Notes: generated by a model from the letters alone, not told the origin. DNA of 64,000 nucleotides from Thermoproteus uzoniensis 768-20 (GCF_000193375.1 NC_015315.1:938622-1002621), one strand, 5' to 3'; shown: positions 43,289 to 52,476, counted from the stretch's first letter. Program-made: numbers and translations.

Positions 43289-44293
43289 TCACTCCTCGGC
43301 GACGGCGAGCCCCGACCTGTAGAGGAGATCTACGAGGTGTTCGTGGACCGGCCTCTGCCTCTCGGGGTAGAACACCTTGGCCCCCTCCTCGTACAGAAAG
43401 ACGAACATGTCCCGCCGCCTCCTCAAGCCGGAGGATGGGGGACTGCCCCAGATAACGAAGACCTTGTTGACTCTGCCCCCTCTCGAGACGGATATGGGGA
43501 CCGCTATCCAGGGACAGACGTAGACCTCGGCGCTACCCTCGGCGGTCCCGTCCATGGAGAGATACGCCAGCCCGCAACGGGACCTCTCGTCGAACTCGTA
43601 CTCGCCGTGTAGGCCGAGCGCCGACGCCACGCGCCTCGCCCTCCTCTCCTTGAGCGAGAGCAGGGCCTCCAGGACTTGGTCCGGATAAGTCGCCGGGTTC
43701 ACCACGAGGCCGTGCTCGGGGTCGTACGCGGCCAGCCTCCCCATCACGAGCCTAGACCGCGGCTTGGGTCCGTAGACCTCCTCGTAGAGCTCCCAGTCGG
43801 CGTCGCCGGCGACCTCGCCCTCTATTAAGGCCAGCGAGCTCTCGCCCAGCGCCGACAGCTCCCCCACGACGTCCACCTCCACGGCCGGACCTGACGCCAT
43901 GTAGCGGCTCAGGAGGCCGGCCAGGTAGGGAGGCGCGGCGACGACGTCGTCGGAGAAGTGCATGGCGAGCCCCCAGCGTATCAGCCTCTCCAAGGCTTCC
44001 GGCAGCCCCAACAGGTCGAGCCCTATCCTCAACTGCCCCTCGACGGCCAAGCTCCTGGCGTATTTGGCGTAGAGCGCGGCGGTCCTCTCGTCGTCTACCC
44101 TCGACGAGACGAGCGCGGCGAGTTCCCCCGCCCTGGCCTCGGCCGCCTTCACGTCGTCCTCCCCGGCCCCCTCCGCGGCCTCCAGGAGGGCCCTCCAGCG
44201 GGGGCCGTACCGAGCCTCGAAATCCGCCTCGAGGACCTCCTCGGAGCCCTGGAAAACCGCCCTCTGGAACCTCGCCTCAAGGATCTCCGCCAC
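43289..44293 (-). CDS. Hypothetical protein
   Basis: A 334-residue soluble protein. The N-terminal half is helical and acidic, the C-terminal half has strands and three Cys (ERSRCGLAYL, EVYVCPWIAVPI). GTG start at 44293 with a leftward TATA-like box (44312-44321, GGTAAAATAC). No family recognised. It ends 50 nt before the tusA-SelD-like pair, on the same strand but with a separate promoter between. Confidence 0.6.
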   Translation of the reverse strand: MAEILEARFQRAVFQGSEEVLEADFEARYGPRWRALLEAAEGAGEDDVKAAEARAGELAALVSSRVDDERTAALYAKYARSLAVEGQLRIGLDLLGLPEALERLIRWGLAMHFSDDVVAAPPYLAGLLSRYMASGPAVEVDVVGELSALGESSLALIEGEVAGDADWELYEEVYGPKPRSRLVMGRLAAYDPEHGLVVNPATYPDQVLEALLSLKERRARRVASALGLHGEYEFDERSRCGLAYLSMDGTAEGSAEVYVCPWIAVPISVSRGGRVNKVFVIWGSPPSSGLRRRRDMFVFLYEEGAKVFYPERQRPVHEHLVDLLYRSGLAVAEE

Positions 44294-44329
44294 TATACGG
44301 CCTTATCCGCGGTATTTTACCTTTGCCCC

Positions 44330-44959
44330 CTAGAACAACGAGTCGTAGGCCTTGAGGGCTATGAGCATGTGCCCCTTCCTAGTCGGGTGTACGGCGTCGG
44401 GGGCGAGCTCCTCCGCCGGCACGTGCTCCAGCAACCTCTGGAACTCGGCGTGTAGGTCCACGTAGAGAGTCGAGTACTCAGCGCTGAGCCTCTCCACGGC
44501 CTCGACGTAGTGGGGTATGACCTCGAGCACCTTTCTGCGGAAGGTGTCCATCGACTGCGGCCGCGCGACGTAGAAGGGGGACATCAACAGGAGGACGGCG
44601 TCGAGGCGCCTCGTCGTGGCCTCCAGGATCTCCCTATACGTCTCGTAGAAGCCGTCGGGCGAGAGCCCTTGGTCGCCGCCCAGATATCTGTGGAGGTCGT
44701 TTATGCCTATGAGCACCGACACGGCTTGAGGCTTAAGCGCCAGCACGTCGTCCTCCCACCTCTCCTTCAGATCGCGGACCGTGTTGCCGCTAACGCCCTT
44801 GTTGACCACGTTGAGCCTCAGCTCGGGCCTCCTCACGTCGACGAGGTCCTTGAAGAGCGCCACGTAGCCGTTGCCCAAAGGCGGCGCCGCGTCTCTCCTG
44901 CCGGAATCGGTTATGCTGTCCCCTATAAACACCACCGTGCTGTTCTTGTTCAGCCCCAT
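44330..44959 (-). CDS. SGNH/GDSL hydrolase
   Basis: A 209-residue esterase or lipase-like hydrolase without signal peptide. The four SGNH blocks are visible: FIGDSITDSG (nucleophile Ser, residues about 12-21), NKGVSGNTVRDL (Gly), IGINDLHR (Asn) and APDAVHPTRKGH (Asp and His). ATG at 44959 fits a leftward TATA-like box (44978-44987). The start is 109 nt from the divergent nurA gene. Substrate unknown. Confidence 0.88.
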   Translation of the reverse strand: MGLNKNSTVVFIGDSITDSGRRDAAPPLGNGYVALFKDLVDVRRPELRLNVVNKGVSGNTVRDLKERWEDDVLALKPQAVSVLIGINDLHRYLGGDQGLSPDGFYETYREILEATTRRLDAVLLLMSPFYVARPQSMDTFRRKVLEVIPHYVEAVERLSAEYSTLYVDLHAEFQRLLEHVPAEELAPDAVHPTRKGHMLIALKAYDSLF

Positions 44960-45068
44960 GGCCGCGGCGCCGCCTCTACTTAAAACGGTTGCAGTACATC
45001 GAAAGTTTCTGCCAGCTCCCCTCCGGCCGCATAAGGAAGCCCTATATATCTGCTGTAGCCAATATGGC

Positions 45069-46358
45069 GTGGACCACTTCTTCGACTTGTTCGTCCAGGA
45101 GACTAGGGGGAGGATCGCCAAGTACGTGGAGTACCGGAGGTCCGAGCCCTCCCTGGACTTCCTCCTGTCCCGCATACCCGTCGAGAGGGCGCCGGAGGCC
45201 GAGGCCGATCTCCCCGCTGTTGCGGTGGACGGCGGGATAGGCGTGGTGGAGCTCGACAACGGCCACAAGATACTCCTGGCGAGGGCCGCCGCCGTAGGGA
45301 GGGGCATGCTGAAGCGCGAGTTTCTGGCCGACGTCCTCGCGGTAGACTCGTCGGCGGTCTCCTGGGCCTACTTAATAATGGCCGAGGCCCTCGCCGCCGC
45401 GGCGGCTGTGGAGGAGGGCGGCTTCGACTACCTCCTCATGGACGGCTCGCTCTACGCCAAGGCGATAATGCTCGCCCACAACTTGATACTGACTAGGGAG
45501 TTCCAGTCCATCTTCTACGTGCCGGAGATGATCGCGGCCCTCTACGCCCTCGCGCACCTCCTCGAGAGGGCGGAGGAGGCGGGCATCAAGGCGGTCTTCG
45601 TCTCGAAGGACAGCCGGTTCAAGGTGCTTAAGGAATACGCCGCGTTCGAGGCGCTGCGGGGGAGGCTGGACGACTACATAGTGGAGAGGGGGCTGAGGTG
45701 GTACTCGGTCATGTGGCTCAGGAGGTTCAGGAAGGCCATCTTCTCCGCCTACCAGAAGCTCAGAGGGGACCGAGAGGCCCAAGCCGCCCTCGACGCCCTC
45801 TTCAGGCAGTCGGTGGCGGACCCCGTCGTGCTGTGGCGCATGGAGGCCCGCAGCTACACGACCCCCATGCTCCTCGGCGCGTGCGACGCCTATATGAACT
45901 ACAAGGGGCTGACGTCGGTGTCGAGGCTACTCGACGCAGTAGCGGACAGAGTGGAGGACGCCTTGGCCTTTAGAGGCGAGAGGACCGGCTCGGCCTCGGA
46001 GTATCTCGAAAAGGCCCGGAAAGCCCTGTCGACCCTGCCCAAAATACTCATGTTCTACCTAAAGCCGGCCCAAGGCTCCGAGCCTCTCCTGGTCGAGACC
46101 CCCCTGCCCAACAGCAGGATGTTCGACGGGGCGCCGGTGAAGGCGTTCTACCCACAAGCCTCAGTCGACGACGTGGTGTCGCTGCTCCTGGCCCAGTACA
46201 GAGACGAGGCGCACTACAACTACTGGCTCTGGTACGCCCACGAGGTCGCCTCCTTCAAGTCGGGGCAGCTGGCCGAATACGCCGTGTATATAAAACAGAT
46301 GCTGAGAGGCGCCGGCGTGTCCACGGCCAGGAGAGTCAAGATGGCCATGGGCCTGTGA
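45069..46358 (+). CDS. nurA: NurA-domain nuclease
   Basis: A 429-residue protein with the NurA 5'-3' nuclease fold used in archaeal DNA end resection with HerA. Motifs: LPAVAVDGGIGVVEL (metal-binding Asp), FDYLLMDGSLYAKAI, and near the end QLAEYAVYIKQML. The GTG at 45069 fits the TATA-like box CCTATATATC (45041-45050) 28 nt upstream; in-frame sequence before it is non-coding. herA, rad50 and mre11 are not in the window. The end abuts the ParA-like gene tail to tail. NurA is often 300-450 residues, so length is normal. Confidence 0.82.
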   Translation: MDHFFDLFVQETRGRIAKYVEYRRSEPSLDFLLSRIPVERAPEAEADLPAVAVDGGIGVVELDNGHKILLARAAAVGRGMLKREFLADVLAVDSSAVSWAYLIMAEALAAAAAVEEGGFDYLLMDGSLYAKAIMLAHNLILTREFQSIFYVPEMIAALYALAHLLERAEEAGIKAVFVSKDSRFKVLKEYAAFEALRGRLDDYIVERGLRWYSVMWLRRFRKAIFSAYQKLRGDREAQAALDALFRQSVADPVVLWRMEARSYTTPMLLGACDAYMNYKGLTSVSRLLDAVADRVEDALAFRGERTGSASEYLEKARKALSTLPKILMFYLKPAQGSEPLLVETPLPNSRMFDGAPVKAFYPQASVDDVVSLLLAQYRDEAHYNYWLWYAHEVASFKSGQLAEYAVYIKQMLRGAGVSTARRVKMAMGL

Positions 46359-47168
46359 TCAGTAGACGCTGAGCTCCACGCTCAGCCACTCCTTGACCTC
46401 CCTATAGAGGGAGTCCAGCTCCTTCCTGGCGTCCTTGTCCTTGACGTACTCCATGGCGGGCACTCTGGTGTAGGCGACTCTGTTGGCGACCGCGGTCTGG
46501 AACCTGGGGAGGTTGAGGGTGCGCTCCACTATCTTGTACGCCTCCCTCCCCTCCCTCGTCCTCACGTCCACCTTGTTTATGAGAACCCTCGCCTTGATGT
46601 CCACGGCGGCCTCGGCGACTTCGGCCAGCTTGCCGTACATCCTCCTGACCCGGGCCGGCTCCGAGCCGTAGGGGTGGGTCACCACCACAATCTTGTCGGC
46701 GGTGTAGGCCGCCGTGAGGGTATAACGCCTCTCGTAGAAGGGGAGCGTGTCCAGCAGAACCACGCCCCACCTGCCGGCGCCGGACCTCTCCAGGAACTCC
46801 CTGACAACCCTCTCGGGGCTCGGCCTGCTGCCGGAGAACCACGCTATGCCCATGGCGTCGCTGAGGGAGTCCCCGCCGGGCACGAGACTCGCCCTATACC
46901 TCCCCACGTTCACGGCCACGACGTAGTCCGCGAGGTCGACCTCCTGCCCCTTCATGAACTTAAGCAAGGCGTCCCCCACGGTCCTCCCCTCGGCCTCCAG
47001 CTCGCCGACCCCGCCGTCGCCCAGCAAAGTCGCGCTCAGGCCGGCGCTGGGGTCCAGATCGACCAAGAGCACGTCGATCCCCTCCTCGAGGAACTTGTGG
47101 GCCAGATGCAGGGCCATCGTCGTCTTGCCTACTCCCCCGCTGGCGGAGAGAAAGGCTATCGTTGTCAC
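46359..47168 (-). CDS. ParA/MinD-family ATPase
   Basis: A 269-residue deviant-Walker ATPase. Walker A' is SASGGVGKTTMALHLA (residues about 9-24), switch DLDPSAGLSATLLG, Walker B VVLLDTLPFYE, and the nucleotide-base segment ARVLINKVDVRTREG. The GTG at 47168 is chosen because a leftward TATA-like box TTAAATATTTA (47187-47197) lies upstream. Members act in chromosome partition or protein positioning; no ParB-like gene is adjacent. Confidence 0.82.
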   Translation of the reverse strand: MTTIAFLSASGGVGKTTMALHLAHKFLEEGIDVLLVDLDPSAGLSATLLGDGGVGELEAEGRTVGDALLKFMKGQEVDLADYVVAVNVGRYRASLVPGGDSLSDAMGIAWFSGSRPSPERVVREFLERSGAGRWGVVLLDTLPFYERRYTLTAAYTADKIVVVTHPYGSEPARVRRMYGKLAEVAEAAVDIKARVLINKVDVRTREGREAYKIVERTLNLPRFQTAVANRVAYTRVPAMEYVKDKDARKELDSLYREVKEWLSVELSVY

Positions 47169-47348
47169 TACAGACGACTGCTGTAAATATTTAACGGTAT
47201 TCCACTGTCCGCGGCGCCTCACCCAGCGCAGACGCGCCCCAGGCCCGCGCGCCGCCGGTTGCAAGCGATAGGCCCACGGCGCGTTCAGCCGCGATGGGGC
47301 CATCACCGCACAAGCCAAAAGTTTTTAACGCGGCCGGCGTCTATTTTC

Positions 47349-48005
47349 GTGGGTCTTGATTGGGGTAGGCTTGAGGAGGTTGTGGAGAGGGCTGTGAGGA
47401 GGGCTAGGTCTGAGGAGCTGAGGGAAATGGCCGACGCGGTGAGGGCCCTCGCCGAGTATATGAAGACAGGCTTCCAAGAGGTTACCAGACAACTCGCCGA
47501 ACAAGGCAAGAGGCTAGAAGCCCACGAAAAGTTGCTAGAGGAGCACGGCAGGAGGCTTGAGGAGCTAGGCAAGAGAGTAGAAGAGCTGACCAAGGCTGTG
47601 GCTGAGCTTAAGGTGGCTATGGGCTCTCTGGGCCGTAGGTGGGGGCGGGATCTGGAGCGTACCGTCTTGGAGATTTACCGGGATGCTCTTGAGAAGAGGG
47701 GGGTTGAGCCCGGGAGGGTGGAGAAGTTCGTCTATACAGACGTAGACGGCCGGTATCTGAAGCCGGGGGCGAGGATTGAGGTCGACGTCTATATTCGCGA
47801 CGGGAGGACGTATCTCTTGGGGGTTAAGTCGCATGCGGAGCTTGAGGATGTGGAGTGGTTTGCCGAGAAGGCCCAGGCGGCGGAGAAGATACTGGGGAGG
47901 AAGGCAGACCGCCTCATAATAGTCGCCGTCAATATAGACAAAGAAGCGCTAGAGAGAGCAAGCCAGCTAGGAATAGACGCGGTGTACGGCGCCGTAATTG
48001 AGTAG
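47349..48005 (+). CDS. DUF3782-family protein
   Basis: A 218-residue protein. GTG start at 47349 fits the box AGTTTTTAACG (47322-47332). An N-terminal coiled coil (about residues 5-95: RLEAHEKLLEEHGRRLEELGKRVEEL) leads into a PD-(D/E)XK-like domain with GRRWGRDLERTVLEIY, ARIEVDVYIRDGRTYLLGVKSH. The usual E of ExK is G here (LLGVKS), so catalysis is doubtful. Related in plan to the gene at 37090. DUF3782 genes are multicopy in Thermoproteales; their role is unknown. Confidence 0.75.
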   Translation: MGLDWGRLEEVVERAVRRARSEELREMADAVRALAEYMKTGFQEVTRQLAEQGKRLEAHEKLLEEHGRRLEELGKRVEELTKAVAELKVAMGSLGRRWGRDLERTVLEIYRDALEKRGVEPGRVEKFVYTDVDGRYLKPGARIEVDVYIRDGRTYLLGVKSHAELEDVEWFAEKAQAAEKILGRKADRLIIVAVNIDKEALERASQLGIDAVYGAVIE

Positions 48006-48099
48006 CTTTACCTACCCAAAAAGTGGCCTCCCGACACGGCACAAGGGAGGCGGCTGTATCTAGAAACGCCATTCCTTCCCCATATCCCCTAGAGCGTCT

Positions 48100-48652
48100 G
48101 AAAGCCCTCCAAGCACGTCGAGTTTATACTCCTCTACGAGCTCCGCCGCGCCGCAGATCAGCCTCACCTCCGCCTCCAGATCCGTCCCGAGACAACGCCT
48201 CCCGATCTCCGCCGCGTGTCCCCACCTGCCGCGCTCCGCCGCGGAGCTCGCCGCCCAGCCCCCAGAGGAGTCTCCCAGGGGCTCAGGATATACTGCGGAG
48301 GCGGGCCCTGCGATCTGTCCCCCCTCTACATGCTGGCCCTCCCCCGCGGAGCCGCCGCGGTCGTCCGCGGGTACATAGACGCACAGCCCACAGCCAGGTG
48401 GGCCCCCGCCCCGCCCCCAGAAGGAGACCCAAAAGCCGGCCTAGACATACTGGCCGACCCCCGCAGAGCCCAGCTCCTAATAGCCCTCGCGTACGACAAG
48501 TCCAGAGCCACAAGGCAGAAGGCCTGCGCCCACGAGCTCTGGACCCCATGCCCGGGCCAAGCGCCGGGGCGCTACACCACAGCCGCCCTCCACGCCCTCA
48601 GACTAATAGCGCACTTCCTCCCAAGCGGGGAAAGAGAGGAGGAAACCGGTGG
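48100..48652 (+). pseudogene. Degenerate multicopy-type gene (frameshifted)
   Basis: The stretch up to the tRNA-Gly gene has coding-like sequence in more than one frame with no intact start. One frame reads KHVEFILLYELRRAADQPH, another AAELAAQPPEESPRGS, and a third RIYCGGGPCDLSPLYMLALP continuing to HALRLIAHFLPSGERE. Together they look like one protein of about 180 residues broken by at least two shifts. It recalls multicopy repeat proteins of Pyrobaculum (PaREP type), but I cannot name the family firmly. An ATG at 48216 begins the last part only. Confidence 0.45.
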
Positions 48653-48763
48653 TGCGGCGGCCGGGATTTGAACCCGGGATCAACGGCTTGGCAGGCCGCC
48701 ATCCCTAGTCGGGGCCCTTCATCCTCCGTCCGGGCCCCTTAAACCAGGCTAGACTACCGCCGC
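48653..48763 (-). tRNA. tRNA-Gly (GCC) with intron in the D-arm
   Basis: Acceptor GCGGCGG pairs with CCGCCGC (discriminator A at 48653), T-arm CCGGG-TTCAAAT-CCCGG, anticodon loop CTGCCAA in stem GCGGC/GCCGT, anticodon GCC. The D-arm GTCT finds its partner GGAT only after removing 35 nt (48705-48739), giving a 76-nt mature tRNA. The insert contains a GGGGCCC/GGGCCCC stem, as in bulge-helix-bulge introns. Its site, near position 21/22, is far from the canonical 37/38. A TATA-like CTTATAAAC (48809-48817, read leftward) lies further upstream. Confidence 0.85.
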
Positions 48764-48935
48764 TCCCCTGCGGGACGGCGGCCCGCCATGGGCACACCAC
48801 TCCTCCTTGTTTATAAGTTTTATGCCGGCGGCTAGTTGCATAGGGTGGCCTATTTTTCCTGTCTTGCGGCTATGTTGTATTAGGGTTTTGCGAGGCGTGT
48901 TTTGTAGTTTGGCTATGTATTTAAAGGGCTGATTC

Positions 48936-50492
48936 GTGGCTGATATGTGTAGGGGTTTTGAGGATTGTGCGGCTTTTTACGTAGAAGCTGCTGGCGAGGT
49001 GGATCATGTTGGTAAGTTTCTCTGGAGCCCTGCTGATGCGCGTTGGAGTGCGATGAAGAATATTAGGCCTGGGGATTGTGTTATTCACTATTTGACTGAG
49101 GAGGCTGGGTTGAAGGCTTTTGTAGGCGTGTCGAGGGTTAGTGAAGCGGCGAGGAGAGTTAGTAAGCAGGAGGGTTTGCGGCTTCTGAGCGGTGTAAATC
49201 TTGAATACTATAAGAGGTGGCTTGATAACTTTGACGAGTTTTATTTTGTCCCTCTACGTGGTTTTACCGAGTTTAGAAAGCCTCTGAAACTTGAAGAGGT
49301 GTTGAGGATATTGGGGGTGGCGCACCCGGTGTTGATTCCGCAGAACTATCTTAAGGAGGTGCCTGAACAATATGGGCGCAGAATTATTGAGATGGGGTGT
49401 GGTGGGGATGGCGAGGTCAGCGAAGGGCGTGTGGAGCTGGAGAGGTTTGTCGCCTTGCTTATGTTGGCTGGGAAAAACGTGTTGCTGGTTGGGGCGCCTG
49501 GGGTGGGGAAGACCGAGCTGGCGTTGAGGGCGGCTGGGTTTTTCACTTCATGCGAGCCGGAGGTCGAGGTCGGCCGCGAGGATTTGTCCTATGACGACTT
49601 GGTGGTTAAGTATGTTGTTTTGGAGGGGGGCCGGCTGGAGCGTAGGCTTGGTAGCCTCGCAAGGGCTGTCGCGCGTAGTTGGGATTCTATACGCCGAGGC
49701 ACGGGGCCTTGCCACTTTGTTTTCGACGAGATTAACAGGGCTAACGTGGACGTGGCTCTTGGGCGCATATTCACTGCGTTGGACGTGGAGCATAGGACCC
49801 GTGTCAAGGTTTTCGACGGCTTAGTAGATCCTCCGTACATTCCGCTTTCGTTTAGGGTGATTGCTACAATGAACGTGGTCGATAGGGGACAGTTATTTAG
49901 GCTGAGTTTCGCGTTGTTGAGGCGGTTTGCCTATGTATATATGACTCCGCCCCATATTCGTCTAGAGCCGCAGCTGAATAGCCTTCCTAACGCAAAGCGG
50001 GATTTGTTTAGGCCCTATGCGGAGCGGGCTCTCCGCTACCTTGCTATGAGGGGTGTGTTAGAGGAGGACTTGGCCACCCTTGTCGTGCTGGGTTTGCCGG
50101 GGGTGGAGGAATTGTTGAGTGAGGCAGAGAGGCTGGGGTTGTTGGGGATTCTCGAGTGGGCGCTGGGGGCGGCTGACAGGCTGGGGCTTGAGGTTGGGCC
50201 CTCGATGGTGCTGGACGTATTGAGAGCGGTTGCGGTGCGTACGGCGGCTCCCACCTCTCTGAAGCTGAGCGACGAGGTGTTTGTGGACTACGTCGTCTCG
50301 TCGCTTGTTTTGCCCCACTTCGCCGCGGTGGCGCCGAGGGTTCGGCAGAAGGCCGTGCTGTCGGCGAGACAGCCTAGGGAGGTCAACGAGGTGCGGGATA
50401 TGCAGGCGAAGATAAGTGGGTGGTTAGGGGAGCGTTCGCTTTCTAGTCGTGTAATGGAGGGCCTTCTCCATGAGCTCCCCGTTGAGGTGTGA
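48936..50492 (+). CDS. mcrB: EVE-domain McrB-like AAA+ restriction GTPase/ATPase
   Basis: A 518-residue protein. Residues about 10-135 are an EVE-like modified-base-binding domain (FYVEAAGEVDHVGKFLWSP, RPGDCVIHYLTEEAGLKAFVGVSRV). Residues about 165-480 are the McrB AAA+ motor: Walker A GAPGVGKTEL (about 186-195), FDEINRANVDVALG and the McrB signature TMNVVDRGQLFRLSFALLRRF. The partner mcrC overlaps downstream. GTG at 48936 is used; ATG 48945 fits the TATA-like TATTTAAA (48917-48924) even better. Codons are unusually rich in T-ending and TTG forms, suggesting transfer. Confidence 0.87.
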   Translation: MADMCRGFEDCAAFYVEAAGEVDHVGKFLWSPADARWSAMKNIRPGDCVIHYLTEEAGLKAFVGVSRVSEAARRVSKQEGLRLLSGVNLEYYKRWLDNFDEFYFVPLRGFTEFRKPLKLEEVLRILGVAHPVLIPQNYLKEVPEQYGRRIIEMGCGGDGEVSEGRVELERFVALLMLAGKNVLLVGAPGVGKTELALRAAGFFTSCEPEVEVGREDLSYDDLVVKYVVLEGGRLERRLGSLARAVARSWDSIRRGTGPCHFVFDEINRANVDVALGRIFTALDVEHRTRVKVFDGLVDPPYIPLSFRVIATMNVVDRGQLFRLSFALLRRFAYVYMTPPHIRLEPQLNSLPNAKRDLFRPYAERALRYLAMRGVLEEDLATLVVLGLPGVEELLSEAERLGLLGILEWALGAADRLGLEVGPSMVLDVLRAVAVRTAAPTSLKLSDEVFVDYVVSSLVLPHFAAVAPRVRQKAVLSARQPREVNEVRDMQAKISGWLGERSLSSRVMEGLLHELPVEV

Positions 50493-51843
50493 GTGGAGGG
50501 AGGGGGAGGTCTTCTCGCTTAGTAAAAAGGCTAGGGAGTGCGGCCTGTCGGAGGGTGTTTTGAGACGTGTTGTGTTGGATCTCAGGGCGGCTTTGGGGGA
50601 GTATGGGAGGTTGCCTGGAGGAATTAGGGTGGACACTCCCCGTCCCGATGTCCGGGGATCCGAGGTCTTTGGGGGGTTCTGGGTGGGGGTTTTCGACGTT
50701 GCGGTGGACGGTGGGGGCTTGGTGAGGGTTGTGGTCCGTCCTAGGGTGAAGAGATACGGCGCTATGATTGAAAAGGTGGGTAGTGTTCTCGGCGGCTTGG
50801 CTTGGCTGTTCCCGGCGGCGGCTGGGCTCTACGCCTCCGTGCCCAGGCTGGCTGTGTACGTCGACGCGGTGCGACGTCTATACGAGGCCTACCTCTTGGC
50901 CTCTAGGGAGCCTAAGTTTTTGACTAGGCGGGTAGTTGGTGCTGGGGGGTCTGTGGGGATTGACGAGGGCGGGTTCTACGCGTTTAGGAAGCAGAGAGTG
51001 AGAAACGCCGCGTTGGCTAATTCCGTGGTGTTGGCATTGAGGAGGGTCGTGGAGGCTGTAGAGGGGGCGAGAGGTTTGGCGGAGGATCTCCCGGGGGATG
51101 TTAAGGGGATTGTTGAGGCGTATCTGTCGGCGTTGGAGCGAGGGGCGGCTGCTGTGCTCGAGGAGCTCGGCGACTTGACCGGCTGGGTTGATGGGGAAGA
51201 GCTGGGTCCTTACTGGCACCTCGCGGCTAGGGCGGTGGCGAGCTCTCTGTGGGGCCGCGAGGCTGAGGGCGTGGGGAGGTACGTCATGATCCCCAGCACT
51301 AAGCTCTACGAGCTTTATGTCTACTCGCTGTTTGTGGAGAGGCTCAGGGGGTTTAGGGCTTGTGGAGAGGGTAAGGGGATCGCAGGCGGCATGTGTATCG
51401 AGGGGGCGGCGTCGTCGGTGGACGGCGCGTCTTGTAAAGCATTTGCACGGCTTTACTTCAACGTTGCGCCTAGCTCGCGGCTGGTTAGAAGGCTGTCTCG
51501 TAGAAGGCCTCGGCCCGATACGGCAGTCGAGGCGGCTGGGTCAATTGCCGTGGTTGAGGCTAAGTACAGGTTTTTGAAGAGTGGGCGTCTTCCTCTACCC
51601 GACTCGCTTAGGTTGGTGGCGTATCTAGCGGACGTGGCGAGAAACCGCCGTCTTAAGGCCGTGCTGGTGTCTCTGTCCAGGCCTGAGGACTTAACGGGGC
51701 CTCTGACCGCCAAGATCGGCGACGGCGTCGAGGCCAGCGTGTACTACGCGGGGGTTAACCCTGACGACTATGAGAAGATGGGGGCTGGCTACGTTGAGGA
51801 GGAGGTGAGGAGGGCGATTGCCTTTGCTATATGCGAGCCGTAA
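50470..51843 (+). CDS. mcrC: McrC-like nuclease subunit
   Basis: A 457-residue partner of McrB. The middle has the McrC layout and the C-terminal PD-(D/E)XK nuclease core is intact: RPDTAVEAAGSIAVVEAKYRF (Asp and E-x-K, about residues 352-372). The McrB family motor with McrC cuts DNA carrying modified bases recognised by the N-terminal domain. The ATG overlaps the mcrB end by 23 nt. Its 3' end overlaps a convergent gene by 55 nt. Codon use matches mcrB, not the flanks. Confidence 0.82.
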   Translation: MSSPLRCEWREGEVFSLSKKARECGLSEGVLRRVVLDLRAALGEYGRLPGGIRVDTPRPDVRGSEVFGGFWVGVFDVAVDGGGLVRVVVRPRVKRYGAMIEKVGSVLGGLAWLFPAAAGLYASVPRLAVYVDAVRRLYEAYLLASREPKFLTRRVVGAGGSVGIDEGGFYAFRKQRVRNAALANSVVLALRRVVEAVEGARGLAEDLPGDVKGIVEAYLSALERGAAAVLEELGDLTGWVDGEELGPYWHLAARAVASSLWGREAEGVGRYVMIPSTKLYELYVYSLFVERLRGFRACGEGKGIAGGMCIEGAASSVDGASCKAFARLYFNVAPSSRLVRRLSRRRPRPDTAVEAAGSIAVVEAKYRFLKSGRLPLPDSLRLVAYLADVARNRRLKAVLVSLSRPEDLTGPLTAKIGDGVEASVYYAGVNPDDYEKMGAGYVEEEVRRAIAFAICEP

Positions 51844-52364
51844 GTAATGCATGTTGGCGGCACCTCCTTGATGAAGATGTCTACGGCTCTCTTTACGAGC
51901 TCGGTATATTCTCCTAGTTCGCCTCTGGAGATAGTTGCGCAGAAACCTGCCTCGTCTTCCCTAATCTCCCACTTCTTTACGTAGCACAAGGCAATGGGGA
52001 GGGCGCCTAGTAGTTTTTCCTTCACACCGTCGAGGCACCTCTTGATGTACTCGCCGAGCGGAGTTGGGCTGGCCGCTACGTCTCTGTGCCAGTCACATCC
52101 CTTGCCTATTGTGATTACGCCTAGACGGCGTAGGTCGTTGTATATCAACGCGCGGAGATCTCCGTAGAAGTCTTTCCCCAGCCCCATGCTCTCTACCACC
52201 AAATCTACTGTGCTTACAACTTGAACCTTTTTCAGAGAGTCGAAACTGAGTACGTACTTTATAACTTTGCCGAATAACGAGAAGAGTCTATCGTCGCCGA
52301 GTTTGTTATATGTAAGCAGGCTCCTAGGGTCGTACCTTGCGCAGTCTGCAGAATCACGCCCCAT
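51789..52364 (-). CDS. Hypothetical protein of the McrBC island
   Basis: A 191-residue soluble protein read toward mcrC; the last 55 nt overlap the mcrC end in antisense. The middle resembles a winged-helix pattern (DFYGDLRALIYNDLRRLGVITIG). Four or five Cys are spread along it. ATG at 52364 fits a leftward TATA-like box (52384-52393). Its AT-richer codon use matches the island. It could be a regulator or accessory factor of the restriction system; the family is not recognised. Confidence 0.6.
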   Translation of the reverse strand: MGRDSADCARYDPRSLLTYNKLGDDRLFSLFGKVIKYVLSFDSLKKVQVVSTVDLVVESMGLGKDFYGDLRALIYNDLRRLGVITIGKGCDWHRDVAASPTPLGEYIKRCLDGVKEKLLGALPIALCYVKKWEIREDEAGFCATISRGELGEYTELVKRAVDIFIKEVPPTCITYGSHIAKAIALLTSSST

Positions 52365-52455
52365 ATGAAATCGGCCTTAGCAGCTTAAAAATAGTGAGGA
52401 CCTGCGGTTTTCTCGTTTGCGACCTATCATTGCGAAGACGGCGCGAGGTGGGGGG

Positions 52456-52476
52456 CTCGGCCGCGGGCCGGCCGAG
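52456..52476. other. GC-rich inverted repeat at island edge
   Basis: CTCGGCC and GGCCGAG form a 7-bp stem around GCGGGCC, in the gap between the island's last gene and the next gene. It marks the return to high-GC sequence. It could be a transcription-end hairpin or just GC-rich spacer. No copy of the tRNA-Gly 3' end was seen here. Confidence 0.3.

Noticed and set aside
48023-48742. 239-residue frame across the pseudogene and tRNA-Gly
   Set aside because: Pro/Arg-rich translation that runs through a tRNA gene; it results from GC bias.
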